From positions 43,381,463-43,445,462 of the forward strand of contig OY482846.1 in assembly GCA_960531495.1 (NCBI GenBank): 64,000 nucleotides of DNA, given 5' to 3'. A model generated the notes under the pieces. The model had not been told where the DNA came from. It did no database searches and worked only from the letters and a program-made list of their open reading frames with translations. Position numbers and translations under genes: made by a program. The first letter of the stretch is position 1, and each line of letters starts with the position of its first letter. Source of the DNA: Zeus faber. Its lineage: Eukaryota; Chordata; Actinopteri; Zeiformes; Zeidae. Below, in pieces: positions 33,810 to 45,830 of the stretch.

Positions 33810-35110
33810 GAGGATGGGGTAAATACACTGAATACATTCTTATAAAATACCAGCTAAAAATGGGGATTTATTGACAAGACAATCTCACTTTAAACCAGCA
33901 TTTTTCATTGCTGAAGAGAGCGAGCGACAAAGCTGAATGAAAAATGGATGTTTTTCATTCGGTTCTTATCCTGTTTTTCAAGGATAAGAAATTTAAAAAA
34001 AAAAATAAACAGATCACAGCGACGAGAGGAGAGCGACGTTTTTCTTCTCCAAAAAAGAGCACGGCTACCTTCAACGTTCATATATTTAGGTCAATTAATG
34101 GTTGGCTGATGGTTTATTAATGAACGCGCAGCACGTGGTCTCGTAGGCGTCGAGGGGGGATAACACCCACGTCCACACATAGACAGAGCCAAGAACGATG
34201 ACAAGAGAACAGCATAAATTTAATGATGAATTGATGTAAAGGGCAGTTTGAATACCATAATTCTTGGAAACGCGGGCGGCGCCCAGGCTCCACTCTAACT
34301 AGCACAGGATAAATATTCCATCGAGCCGCCGCCTTTGAAACCCAGCTGAAATATTAATGGAACAACTCCAGTTTCCATATTCCAGCTATTAACCGGCGTT
34401 CCTGTAATCTCGGCGCGCACGGCGGGAGGTGGAACCGACTTTGAGGCGACTTCCGTGTTCAAACACCACGATGGAATGTGACGCCGGACCGCAGCCCGGG
34501 CTTTACCCCGAGTCGCACCTCTCAAAGGCTTTCAGGGGAAAGTCGACATCAGCCAATTATTGGCTCCCGAAAAACACACAGCTCCGCATCGCAGAGCCCC
34601 TCGCTCTTTAAAGCGCCTTGCGATTCCCCTTTAGTCATGAAAATATGGTCGTGAAAATATTGGCTCTTTTTGGAGATTGGTCTCCTTGCAACTAACTCGG
34701 TGAAAAATTTGTTTCATTTTTCCGACTCCTTGTCTGTTTGGTTCAGTCGTCGTGTCCAGATTCTGACGATGGGTTGGGCAGGTTCGGCTCCGAGTAGTGA
34801 ATGGAATTCTCGCAAGAATCGTTCCATTCCAGTCAAAATTATTTGTTTGGGTGGAGTGCAAAGTACAACTAGGCCAAATGCTTCAACCCTTGGAGTTGAA
34901 TTTAGTCCTCGGGAATCTTTTTCAATTTGTGAGTCGAGGAGTCGATAATCCCGATTCAACTCAAAAGTTAAAAAAAACAATTTAAGATATAGGGCACAGC
35001 GATGAAGTGGTCAAAATTGTCATTTAACTGAACCACATATATATATATATATATATATGTATAGTAATTACATATCTGTTAACATTTCAGTGAATGCCTG
35101 TGTGCTTGGC
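33810..35110. other. Intergenic DNA, no gene seen
   Basis: 34080-34330 has ATTA-rich, repeat-free sequence (gtcaattaatgg, tttattaatgaacgcg) that could be regulatory. A short (AT)n run is at 35036-35058. No supported frame. Confidence 0.35.
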
Positions 35111-35114
35111 TGCA

Positions 35115-35340
35115 GGTACCTGGTCACAAACAAACAGTCTTTCGGAGGAGTGACTCCCGGCTCCCGAACCATTTAAAGGATTTGTTCTCTATGAGCGTAT
35201 CGTTCGCGAGTGTTGCATCGCTATTCCCCTTACAAGTGTTCTGACATGCAACCACGACACGAGTGCAAACCCAGTGAACAAGCCCTTTAAATGATTCAGG
35301 AGTTGGGAGTCAACTCTGCGCTCCGACTACTTTCACTTAA
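35115..35340. mobile_element. Fold-back (MITE-like) element
   Basis: The arms 35136-35176 and 35277-35317 are imperfect inverses of about 41 bp. Both contain gactccc-type pentamers, 'c(c/t)gaa(c/t)catttaaagg' and 'ttgttc', and weaker pairing extends outwards (cggag) and inwards (cgagtgttgcat against atgcaaccacgacacgag). No coding capacity. Exact ends and target duplication are unclear. Confidence 0.55.
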
Positions 35341-35344
35341 CGTG

Positions 35345-37855
35345 AAAAAAGGGCCGAGGGCGTTTGACATAATTCATAATCGAGTGAGGCTGATTAACGC
35401 TTCGCACTCCACCAAAAGTGCATAATTTTAAACCCACTCCCCCGACCCCCGTTATGAAGAGTCTGAAAAATCAAACAAATCTTTTCACCGAGACGCTCGC
35501 TTTCGAGCTGAAACTCCAAAAAGGGTCAAACTTTTCGTCACTACTACTCACTTGTTTTTTTTTCTATGGCCAGGAACGCCTTCGAAACAATATCCGGGGT
35601 ATGAATAGGGAAACGGAATTCAATCATATTGAACAATATTTAACAACCGCATCTTTTCGCAGAGCACAACAAGTGCTCAAGTCACTGTGTGCGGACACCT
35701 CGCGAGACAGTTGTACAATGCAGAAAAATACATGAACGACAAACTTGTTTATTTTGCTGCGACGGACAAATCCTTGAAAAGGTGGATTTCACTGTTCTTT
35801 GCAAATGACTCAACTTCGTTTTTGGTTTTTCTGCACTGTATGAGATGCTGCACGGCCTGCTGTGAACTTTCCACCATAATATATTCTTTTGTTTGAACAA
35901 TAACCTCACAACAAATTTACCCATGATCTCGAGAGCTGGGAAATTATTTTTTTTGGCAAAGGGTAGAATCATCCAGAATCACAAGTGGTAGATGGATGAC
36001 TGGCAGAAAATTAAAGGTCAACAATTAAACATTAACATATAAAACCTCAAACCGTTAATCTCAGCATAAAGGCTCGAACGTTTTGAATTTAACAAAAAAT
36101 GAGCGGGTGGAAACCACTGCATAACCAAAAGGGTGGTTGAACATGGACGAACAAACAAAGTATGTCCAACTATTTGAATAAGAAAACTCATTCTTGCCGT
36201 TCCAGGCCCAAGTACACCTTTAAGTGTAAATCATTTTAGGGATGGTTAACAATGGTTCATTAATTAAGTGACCACTGAGTCCCACACCAGTGGTGGACAT
36301 AGCTGTCCACCATCCCATTATTCCTGGGATTCTCCCATATTTTTAACATTCCGTCGCGCAGTCTTCCTGGTTTTTTTATTTTCCCATAAATATCCCATAT
36401 TTTCAACCTTTCTAAAAAAAACTGAAAAGAAAAAAAAAAAAAGGTTGGCTGAGCCACTGTCCTCAGATCTCCGCTCCGCTGGCCGCCACCCGATCCACTT
36501 GCATGCCCACTCCCCTTTTCTAAAACAAAACCAATAACAACAGTGTGTTTTTTTATAGTAGATGTGTGTAATGCAATTGAATGAAACAAAGAAATAAATA
36601 AACACTGTGCGTAACCGTGCATAACCGTGCGTAACCGTGCGTAACGGGGACACTTTGTCAGTCACACCCACCCGCCAACAGTTTGCTACTGGGAAGAGAA
36701 TTTCCCTTATTTTCACTACAAATGTTAACGGCTATAGTGGTGGAAGAACTCCTCAGAGCTTTTGCATGAGTGCAAATACAAAAGTGCAAATACCCAGCCT
36801 CAAAATTAGACTTATAAAGTACAAGTTCATACTGAAAATTGTACTTTTATCTTTTTACCCACTAGTACTAGCTATTGGTCACTTTCCTGCAAGTAGATTA
36901 TGGAAAATTAAAAGAACCGTGATTGGAAACTCTAGCTATGTCAGACTATGCAGGATCAATCCTTCCTCCAGTCCCAAAAACCTTCTGACCGAATAAGGGG
37001 ATGGTGAACACGACAAATGTTGAAGGACAGGTTTGTTATTTTTATTTTATATCCATAATACAATGTTGTTTCCCATCATTTATAACTTATCATAGCACAA
37101 CCTCGCTGAACAATTTACCGCAGATTAACTAAGCACTCTGCTGCAACTTCTCACTGATAAAATGCAGTCTAATGGGGCAAAGGTTTAAGGCTTAAACAAA
37201 ACATTAAATCTCCTTTTTGAAAGCGGAAAATTGAAATTGTAGTCACGTTTCTTTTTTTAATATGTTTTGAAAAATGTTTATTTATTCTAGTTTCTCACAT
37301 CAACAGAGATGGAGATATAGTCAAAAGAGTTGATTTGCGGAAGTGCCAAAGAGTCAATAAAACCCTGAAAAACATGACAAAATGCACAGTTTACGACCAA
37401 ACAGCGATAAACAGCTCTTTTGGGTACATAACCTGCTAACGTAAGATACTAGAAACAGGAAGTTGTGCCGCTTCCTACTAGAGACCTACTGTAGCCAATG
37501 TTACGCTTTGGGTGTACTGCGGTAAAAAAAAAATGCAATACAATCAATCAAATGTGGAAAAAAAAATTAAAATAAAATGTGATATCATGTGATATCAGAG
37601 CGTGACTTTCATTCAAAACATGTTAATAAAAACACCTCGAAATTCGTGACTACAATTAAAGTTTCCCGTTGTCATGATTCAAACGTTTGCCCTATTGGAC
37701 TACACTGGATCACAGTGAGAAGCCGCAGCAGAGTGGTAGGTTTTTAAATTCTAAAGGATGTGCTCTTATGAATGTGTTTAAAAAAATGATAAAACAGTCA
37801 ACTCAAAAACTCAAAAAACAACAACAAAAGGCTAATCATGTTTATTCATTTATTT
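35345..37855. other. Intergenic DNA with old repeats
   Basis: 36290-36720 contains repeated 'cccata(t/a)att' phrases and an A-run, suggesting a decayed repeat, and includes a 10-bp tandem array (listed separately). The rest is AT-rich. No gene recognised. Confidence 0.35.
36607..36646. repeat. 10-bp tandem repeat, four units
   Basis: Four units of gtgcgtaacc, the second with one change (gtgcataacc). Confidence 0.9.
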
Positions 37856-37859
37856 AAGT

Positions 37860-38455
37860 TCATTTTGGGTCTCCTGAGCAATATTAAGCGCCCAAACATC
37901 TATTCATGAATCTATGTTCTCACCCGGAGCAGGGGTCCCATTTTAAATACAACATATTCATCCTCGCACATCTGTTGAGGGATTAATACGCTAATGCGGC
38001 TTGATTTTCCCTTCTTCCCCCACAATGTGCCCCGCATACCACAAGCCTTCTCTAATCACGTCGCCCAAAAAGTACACAACCGCAGCGGAGCGGATCATCA
38101 ATAGATGGTAATCATTTCCCAAAGTTGATTACGCTGCTTTTGTGTGTAAAGTGCTAAAGCGTACGGGTCGACTGTTGAAAGTACAACACGTAGGGCTACT
38201 CGTGACATGCAGGAGAGCAAGTAGGAAAAATATTGAACTAATTAAGATGCGATTATCGTTTCTTTTTACAAACGTACAAATCCTTCACCAGGCCAATTCT
38301 CTCTCCTTTAAAAGCACCAGCGGCTGATGAGCTATTGTCTCACTCACTCCCTGAAGCTAAAAAACATTAATCAGCTGAGCCTCGCAAAAAGAGCAAGATA
38401 AGAGATAAGCTGCAGCCGCTGATAAGCAGCGATCCCCCGTCATTCCCTTTATATC
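37860..38455. other. Repeat-free block, possible enhancer
   Basis: About 600 bases of repeat-free sequence with many developmental-type motifs: 'ggattaatacgctaatg', 'acattaatcagctgagc', and a GATA cluster at 38397-38426. No frame stands out. The fragment ends where a Tc1 remnant begins (38477). I rate it among the best enhancer candidates here, on appearance only. Confidence 0.3.
38397..38426 (+). promoter_or_regulatory. Triple GATA motif cluster
   Basis: Two overlapping AGATAAG sites (38397-38403 and 38403-38409) and a TGATAAG (38420-38426) lie within 30 bases, all on the plus strand, beside an E-box-like CAGCTG at about 38373. GATA factors bind WGATAA. Clustering is more than expected from a single site, but function is untested. 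Confidence 0.4.
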
Positions 38456-38476
38456 ACACGGGAGCGAGGTGCACAC

Positions 38477-38715
38477 TGATCAGCCACAACATTAGAAGCA
38501 CCTGCCTCATATTGTGGAGATCCCTCCCGTGCCGCCAAACCAGCTCTGACCTGTCGAGGCATGGACTGCTCAAGAGCTCTGAAGATGTTAGCAGCAGATC
38601 CTTTAAGTCGGGTTGTGAAGTGGGGCCCCTATGAATCGGGCTTGTTGTTGTTCCACCACAACCTACAGATACTCGATTGAATTGAGATCTGGGGAATTTG
38701 GAGGCCAAGTCAACA
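38477..38715 (-). mobile_element. Tc1-like element, 3' end fragment
   Basis: The plus strand starts 'gatcagccacaacatt', the terminal repeat of the 28.4-kb Tc1 family. It continues with the reverse complement of the transposase C-terminus: the minus strand reads phrases such as LKDLLLTS, followed upstream by a diverged EYLWVVVEQQQA. The element is cut off near 38715 at an (AAC)n run. Confidence 0.85.
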
Positions 38716-38734
38716 ACAACAACAACAAGTTGGG

Positions 38735-38835
38735 GATGGGTGATTTACTTGTTGCTCGTTGCTTGCTCTGATGAGAAACAGGTGTACAGCCACCCTGATC
38801 CCGGGCTCAATTACCAAGAGCCAAGACGGGAGTGG
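38735..38835 (+). repeat. R3 dispersed repeat, 3' fragment
   Basis: 'gatgggtgatttacttgttg', 'acagccaccctgatcccggg' and 'aattacc' through 'aaccacac' correspond to the inverse of 49295-49430 and to 10105-10200. Confidence 0.7.
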
Positions 38836-39418
38836 ATGCTTAAACCACACCACATAGATGAGTTTATTATTACATCATTTATTTATGACACAAACAACTG
38901 TAAATATGCAAGATGCACAACTGTAGCCCATATATCGGGTTAAAATAATTTGAGTTGCCCAGTCTTGATGGCTCAGTATATGTCAAGGCTGAATACTGTA
39001 TAGCCCACTTTTATCCCAAACATTATTACAAATTTAGTATCACTTAAAAAACGATTAATGTCCACGGATGCACAATATAAAATAATTAACTGATTGGTCT
39101 AAAAGCGGGCTATAGCTAGCTGGAGAGAATGTGGACTAGAGGAGAGCTGGGCTAACTACAGTTCAGACCACTTTTGGACACGTCAATTATTTAATTTTTT
39201 TATCTTGTCATCTTTAAAAAAATATATATAAAAAAAGATGTGCTTCAGTATGTTTACAAATGATTAGATTGTATTATTCCAACAAAATAACTGAGTTCGT
39301 ATTTATGTCAGTAGGGAGCAGTAAAACGCCCCAGATCCAGTGACATTACCATAAGAACAGTATGCATGCAGAAGGCCGTGCACTGCGGAGAGCGTGCGGT
39401 CCGCAGTGAAGACTTCGC

Positions 39419-39972
39419 AATCTTTTGATTGTAAAATGTGACCCAACGCAGAAAAATCCTCTATGTCGCTCATTTCTAAAATCGCCACGAACCAGCAAAA
39501 AAGTTGAAAAAACCTTTCTGGAAGAAAAATTCGATTTTTCCAGATTTGTTTTTCCTTCCTGTTTTTTTTTTTTTAGATCTCAACGCATTTTCAAAACGAG
39601 TTTCGATTTAGAAATAGTAGATAAATGTTAAACCATCATGTCTAATATTCCCGTTAGATTACATGGGGAAACACAGTTCACTTAAGAGGATTCAGATTTA
39701 TATTTAATACAACACAGACAATGAATTATATTAAATATTTATAGAATCCAGAATCGCGACTGTGGCGCCGCCCCTTGCGACCGCCTGCGCGAGCACCGCG
39801 TGACGATTACGCACATTTGAGAATTTTTTGTATTTTTGGAGCTTATAGAGCTTATTGTGCGTAATCACCGGGTGTCATGACATTTCACTGCATATATGTA
39901 CGACCGTATGTGTATGTATGTGACAAATAATTTCTTGAACTTGAACACAGTGAAGTCACAATGTGAAACCGT
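39419..39972 (+). mobile_element. R2 dispersed repeat, copy 3 (split)
   Basis: The left part 39419-39685 matches copy 1 from 'aatgtgaccc' through 'gttgaaaaaac', the T-run, 'tctcaacgcattttcaaaac' and 'gaaacacagttcactt'. R2 resumes after the inserted R1 with 'gtgaagtcacaatgtgaaac' at about 39950-39970. About 90 bp of R2 between these points is missing relative to copy 1. The ORF part is absent. Confidence 0.75.
39686..39945 (+). mobile_element. R1 LINE-tail repeat, copy c, inside R2
   Basis: From 'gaggattcagatttatatt' to the tail 'ttcttgaacttgaac', this is the plus-strand version of R1, close in sequence to copy d at 44050-44350. The flanks 'aaacacagttca' and 'gaacacagtgaa' share ACACAGT, which may be a target duplication. 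Confidence 0.85.
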
Positions 39973-40192
39973 ACTGCTTTCTGCTTGCCTTTATATTCCT
40001 TTCCACTCTTTTGTTTATATTACATCCAAATGTAATATAAATGGAGGATAATGGCACCAAAAATGATAAGTGGGTAGCTTCGTCCGCCATCTTGGGTGTC
40101 CTAAAACCCTGCAGCATGATTGCGTCACGTCCGGTTGTGTGCTACATGTGTGAAAGTGTAACGCCGGACAATTTCCGGACCTGATTATCTGG

Positions 40193-40590
40193 CTATTGTC
40201 CGGAATGCATGTGTGGAAGCCGCTTAACTCTTGCAAAAGAGTGTAGTATGCCATCCACAATTCCTTGTGCAGATTCATTTGGATTCTTCATGAAATCAGC
40301 CATTTTGTTCATCACTCCACCTTCACTTGTAAAGAATTGCACTGCAAGGGGAAACCTTTTTCTGTTTCCCTTGTTTGAGGCATCAGTTTGAGCAGAAAAA
40401 AGTTGCAAGTCTTTCTGATTTTCATAATTCATTTTCACCACATCCTCCAGTGTCTTTGGTGCAAGAACATCTTTCACGAATGCCTCTGATTTTGTCCTCC
40501 CACAATTTTTGGCAATTTTTGAGTCTTGAAAGATTTTCTGGTTCAGCTCCTGTGTACGATCAGTACTGTTTTGCTCAGGTTGTGCTTACC
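40193..40590 (-). pseudogene. hAT-type transposase fragment
   Basis: A minus-strand frame reads KIFQDSKIAKNCGRTKSEAF, then FVKDVLAPKTLEDVVKMNYE, then FSAQTDASNKGNRKRFPLAV, QFFTSEGGVMNKMADFMKNP and NESAQGIVDGI. The order and the DASNKGN and PNESA blocks resemble the middle of hAT-superfamily transposase-derived proteins of fish. The frame ends at 40193 with unrelated residues (LPHMHSGQ), and the C-terminal dimerisation domain is absent, so it is a truncated remnant. No start codon, BED finger or terminal repeats are found nearby. Confidence 0.6.
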
Positions 40591-40599
40591 AGTGTGATA

Positions 40600-43500
40600 T
40601 AATGTACATGTGTCAACTCCACTGCCGTAACCTGGAGAGGAGGAGTCGTGAATTAGATTGAAAATGTGTATGGATTAGGCTATTAAATACAAAAGTATAG
40701 TTTGATCTTTTTTTTTCAGGCTAGAAAAATATATTTTTTTAAATGTGTATCATGTTTATGGATTATACAGAATGGACTGATGTGGTAATTTGTTTTTGAT
40801 ATTTTAAGTGGTACATTGTCATATTCATATAACGTATCATATTTTTGAATTACAAAATAAATAATTGTCTTAACCTTCAGCCCAAAATCTAAGAGAATGG
40901 ATGTAATATCAGCATGATCAATTTCCACTGATTATTGCCTCGCTACCTATATTGGTTGCTGTATAATAAAGTCTGCAGTTGGCAATATACAATTAATTAA
41001 ACAATATACCATGTCCGTCTCGGGGGAAGTCATCATAAGGAATGGAGCGGTTCCACTAGTATAGTCCGCTCCTTAGCTACTCGGACATGGATAGCACCTG
41101 CATCATACTTCTTTAAGGCCAGACATCACTCCATGGGCGACTCAGAAAGCTTGACAGCAAACTATACAGTTTGCCTTGTATTGGTGGCCAGAAACCCACT
41201 GATATTCCAACCCCCATTTCGCCCTATATCTCGACTTAAGATTTATCCCTACATCTCACGTTTCACGGGCGGACTTGCAGACCTCTGGCAGTTATTTTTA
41301 ACTGTACAAGGCAACCACTGAGCTAACGTCAGCACATCAGCGTCATGATGCTGACGTGCAATCCCACACAGCACGCGGAGTGTGTCCTTCTGTACTGCAG
41401 CTCACCACTGAAATTTTACTTCTCCACTCCGCTTGTACAACTGGTTTGGTTTTACTTGATGTGATGTTATTCTCAGCACTTTGAAGACCGAGTGTATATA
41501 TGAAACGACGTGTATGAAAATACGGGACAAATAGCCTCCCTTGTTGGTTCAATGCGGGACGCATCATTTCCAATACAGGACGATCCCGCTTTATAAGGGA
41601 CGGATGGCAACCCGAGCTGTCATGGACATCACTTTCTTTGACAAATCCCGCCACTTTGTCTGATATGCTTGCTCTTTTGGAAGTTTTCTTGGTTGTTTTA
41701 TTTTAAGTTGAGGGGTACGCTTGGTGTGGGCTCAGCATTTTTTTGCAGGGGTGTCAAGACCATGTGCTCAGGTTCTATTTTCAGTATTGGGAGCATAAAC
41801 ACTAAGGGTTATTAATAGGCTGCTCCTGTCTGCACACAGCCAGCACGACAGAGTTCTCCTCCGCGCGGTGGAACAGATGAAAGATTAACCGCAGACAAGA
41901 ACATGGCTTCTCTATCGGGTGCAACAGACGAGGGCACAAACCCTAATTAGTGTAACATTGACGGAATTTCCAATAAATGATTGTATACATTTTGTTTATA
42001 TTAATCAATCTTGTGATGCTACACAGAAACTACAACGGAAGGATTGAAGAGATGGATGCTGATCTTTTCAATTCCATGGTAATAACAGTGAATAGGTTCA
42101 TCATATGTAGGTTGAACGTTTTTTTTTTGGTAGAGACAATAGTTCACTACATGCTGCAGTCTTAGCCGCATTGTTGTGGAGTATTTTTCCGAGCACTAGC
42201 TCTTAAACTAGGCAAAGGAAAATCAATTAAATCAAAATTCTGTCTCATTGTATTATGTATTGTATTATTATGATTGTATTGTACTGTATTATTTAGTAAG
42301 TAGTCATGTATCAAGCAAGATAATGAGCAGCAGGTCGGTCATTATTGCAAAATAACCCCCTTCCCCCTCTTGTGGATTCTGCCATGGGTTTTTCTCTGCC
42401 CAAAACTGAAAACCCTGAAGAGTGATGAGTACGTAATAACTTGACACGGGCGAAAGGAGCTCAGGTAAATTATATATTCATTATGTTATGGTAATAATGT
42501 GTATTATATTAACATGGTAACACAGAAATAACTTATAGCTATTCATTCATTGTTATCCATGCCCGTATTATTGTTTACATATTTATTCACACCTTACAGC
42601 ATATCCATCTGTAGTTTTCAGCTTTCAACTTAACTTATGGATTTTTTGTTTTTTTGTTATGTATATTTGTATATTCTTCGTAGATGGAAATGTACTTTCT
42701 AGATTATTACTAGATTATTATTCTGATTCTGAATCCAATTTTGAGCAATGAAAAAAGCCTACATTGAGCCTAAAGCCTTCCACGTTGAGTGCGTATCCGC
42801 ATCGGACGGTGGAATCCTAGTGGCCGCCGGATGAACTGCGTCTGAGTTTCGTAACACAAAATATGTCGGAGTAAATGGGAGTTTTTTCCAGTACAACAGT
42901 GAGTAGTTTTCTCAGATGGACATTTACAATGTTGCATCGTAGTGGAGTTTAAAACTCCCTCGATATAGGTGTTTCACTTACATAAAAAGAGATTTATTGA
43001 TAGTGCATATGGAGACACCCAAGCTAATAACGTCATCATTTATAGTGATGTCACTATTAAATGTCACTTTTTTTTTTTTTTTTTTTTTTTTTTTAATCTT
43101 TTTCTCTTTTTTTTTTTAAAGCAAACAACGAAGCTCTAAAACCTACATATGGCCCCATTGAGGCAAACCGGGCGGTCACATCACATGTCTAAAATGTCAA
43201 GCCCCTTCTTTAAATCCAGCACATTTAAATCACTTTGGACCAGTTTTGTTTACCATTGATTTGTGCTCCTCCTAAACATTAGTATAAGTGGAAGTAAAGA
43301 GAAAAAAAAAAAAAAAAAAAAGTAAATTTGATCAAATTACAGGGTTTGAATTGCACTCAAAAAGCAGCGCAGTGTTCGTTTTATCTTTGTGGTTTTAAAA
43401 AAACGCATGTCACTCAGAGCCTCAAAGACGGAGCCTTTTAAAGCTCGGCAGGTTCTGTGGGGAAGTGACAGTAAACAGCAGCAGTAAAAACAGCAAAAAA

Positions 43501-44045
43501 AATAAAAAATAAAAAAAACCACAAGGCCAATGAAATATTTTTTTTCCTGTGCCATGTCCTCTTTTTTTGTGTGCCAAACGCAACGTTCAATTTATCCAAT
43601 TTAGAAACCAAAACCATACCAATTTGGTTTGGAACGAATCGAGGGGTGACATTTTGTGGGTTACATCACACACCACATCTAAAGTAAACTCAACGAGCAA
43701 ATTCCACTTAAAATGCATAAATAATTCAGACCAGATAACAAATGAAATTGCGAGGCTGCACTAATTTGTCGAATTCATCAGTTCTAGAAGAATAACAGCT
43801 CGGCGTTGATCAGAGCAATCTCAAGTTTCACGCCGAAATTGGAAAGCATTTTTCAAGAAGCGGCGATGAAAGGTTTGGCCCCTTCTTTCGAGATTCGGCT
43901 CTTGACGAGTCGCCCCGTGTGAAAAAGACTTGTTTCCTTTCCGACACCGACGGCGTGTTCGGCTGGGCGTCGTGAACGGGATTCTCAGAAGAATTCATTG
44001 AATCGTGTCGCAGTATTTATCTTGGCTGGACGCAGAGTGAGCAGA
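40600..44045. other. Intergenic DNA, homopolymers, no gene
   Basis: It includes a T27 run at 43068-43094 and an A-run at about 43300-43321. 41490-41640 has 'gggacaaatag', 'gcgggacgcatc', 'caggacgatcccgc' and 'aagggacgg', a recurring 'xGGGAC' style also at 55150-55190, suggesting an old repeat. Otherwise no recognisable coding or RNA gene. Confidence 0.4.
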
Positions 44046-44049
44046 TCAG

Positions 44050-44350
44050 TCAAGTTCAAGTTCAAGAAATTATTTGTCACATACATACACATACGGTCGT
44101 ACATATATGCAGTGAAATGTCATGACACCCGGTGATTACGCACAATAAGCTCTATAAGCTCCAAAAATACAAAAAATTCTCAAATGTGCGTAATCGTCAC
44201 GCGGTGCTCGCACAGGCGGCCGCAAGGGGCGGCGCCACAATCGCGATTCTGGATTCTATAAATATTTAATATAATTCATTGTCTGTGTTGTATTAAATAT
44301 AAATCTGAATCCTCTTAAATGAAACTTTACCAGAACTTACCTCCAGTACT
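44050..44350 (-). mobile_element. R1 LINE-tail repeat, copy d
   Basis: The minus strand ends with the tail 'ttcttgaacttgaacttgac' near 44050. Inside are 'cggtgattacgcacaataag' and 'gcggccgcaaggggcggcgc'. The longest copy of R1 with copy a, nearly identical to copy c. Confidence 0.85.
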
Positions 44351-44739
44351 GACCTCACAGAGCTTGCGTCCAGCAAAGTGCGGGAGCAGTGTAGAACTTG
44401 GCAAAACGAAACTCGAAAAACCGTCACATACAATATGTACAACATCAATGACCTCAACGATCGCTCAGTGATTCTTTTTATTTGCGCGTTGAAGATTCGC
44501 TCGCTCGCTGGAGTCTTGCATCACTAACTATTCGTCAGCCCTAATAACAAGCGCAGTTCCATGGGTTTGTGACGTCTTGTGAGGTTTTAGCGGGTAACGG
44601 GACAGTGTTGTCGTGCCGTGGGATTATTTCACTGTACAAAGTGTGCTGTGGCAGAAAAAAACAAAGGTTGGGGAACGCTGTTACGCCTGCTCTCGAATTG
44701 TATTATTTTGTCGTTATTCTGACGTTTTTTCCCTGGGAA

Positions 44740-45300
44740 CGTTTCAAGATTCAAGATTCAAGAGGTTTATTTATATGCAGTGAAATGTCTTTGCAACGCA
44801 CCCGGAGATTATGCATATGCAATAGTTAACTACTAATACGAATACTAAACCGAACAAAAATAGATAACCTGATTCCTACCTAGCGACCTACAGAAACTAA
44901 CTGATTCCTAAAGTGTAATGCAGTTTTTGAATAGAATAATATAAAATAAAATAAAATAAAATAAAATAAAAAATAAGACTCAAAAAGATAATACAAACTG
45001 GGGGTACAAAATAGAAGGGAATAGAGTTACGTATATGGGATAGGCTATTTGTGTATACAGATATTTGCAGTAAAGTGCATGTAAATAAAGTGAGTATGGA
45101 GGTATACAGAACAGTATACAACAGTATGACACAGCAATACAATTCCACCGTTATCCACTACATTTAACGATAACGTTATTACGCTACGATGGTAGCCTTG
45201 CGGTGAAGTTGTGTACGGGTTTTTAATCGGGGGTTTATTTTTGCTTCATCATATCGACACCATTATGGATTCAGGTTTTTTTTTGTTTGTAAAGGTTGTT
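44740..45300 (-). mobile_element. LINE 3' region with TTGAATC tail
   Basis: On the minus strand the sequence ends with 'atttcactgcatataaataa' and 'cctcttgaatcttgaatctt', a common 3' end of fish non-LTR elements. Upstream are an (AAATA)n run at 44937-44975 and the segment also found inverted at 45320-45490. No reverse transcriptase frame is visible, so only the untranslated 3' part is present. Confidence 0.6.
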
Positions 45301-45625
45301 TTCTTTTGTAATGGCACTGTAGTGTAATAACATTATCATTAACTGTAGTGCATAACGGTGTTACTGTATGGCTGTGTCATACTGTTGTATACTGTATATC
45401 TCCATACTCACTTTATTCACATGCGCTTTACTGCACATATCTGTATACACAAGTAGTCTATCCCATACACATAACTCTATTCCAAAGTAAACAAGTTTAC
45501 AAAAAAAAAAAAAAAAAAAACTGAATCCATAACGGTGCCGATATGAAGAAGCAACAATAAAAACAAACCCCCGATTAAAAACCCGTACACAACTTCACCG
45601 CAGGGCTACAATGGTAATCACCAGA
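45010..45625. repeat. Interleaved inverted repeats A-B-a-b
   Basis: Block A (about 45010-45175) is the inverse of block a (about 45320-45490); shared phrases are 'gtatacagata', 'aataaagtgagtatgga' and 'caacagtatgacacag'. Block B (about 45180-45300) is the inverse of block b (about 45495-45625); shared are 'acacaacttcaccgc', 'cccccgattaaaaacccgta' and 'ctgaatccat'. The plus-strand order is A, B, a, b, so pairs interleave instead of nesting. A simple palindrome would read A, B, b, a. Confidence 0.85.
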
Positions 45626-45649
45626 TGAATGGCCCAAATTGAACAGAAC

Positions 45650-45830
45650 AGCCCTTGTCGTGAGCAGACCTCTCGGAGCTTTGTAGCTGCAGTTTGCCGG
45701 CGGTGATGGATAGCGGCGGATGGTAATTCTGCGGCGAACGACGCCATTATTCAGAGACTCAAATTAAATTACTCCATCCGCCGGATCTGCTTAAACATCT
45801 CTCCCCACGGAGAGTTTAGCCAGCAGTGTA
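45650..45830. other. Repeat-free block, possible regulatory DNA
   Basis: It contains 'gcagtttgccggcggtgatg' and 'ctcaaattaaattactccat', no repeats and no frame. Appearance only. Confidence 0.2.

Noticed and set aside
40193..40477. Host zinc-finger or unknown gene
   Set aside because: The block order fits hAT transposase better and the frame is truncated.
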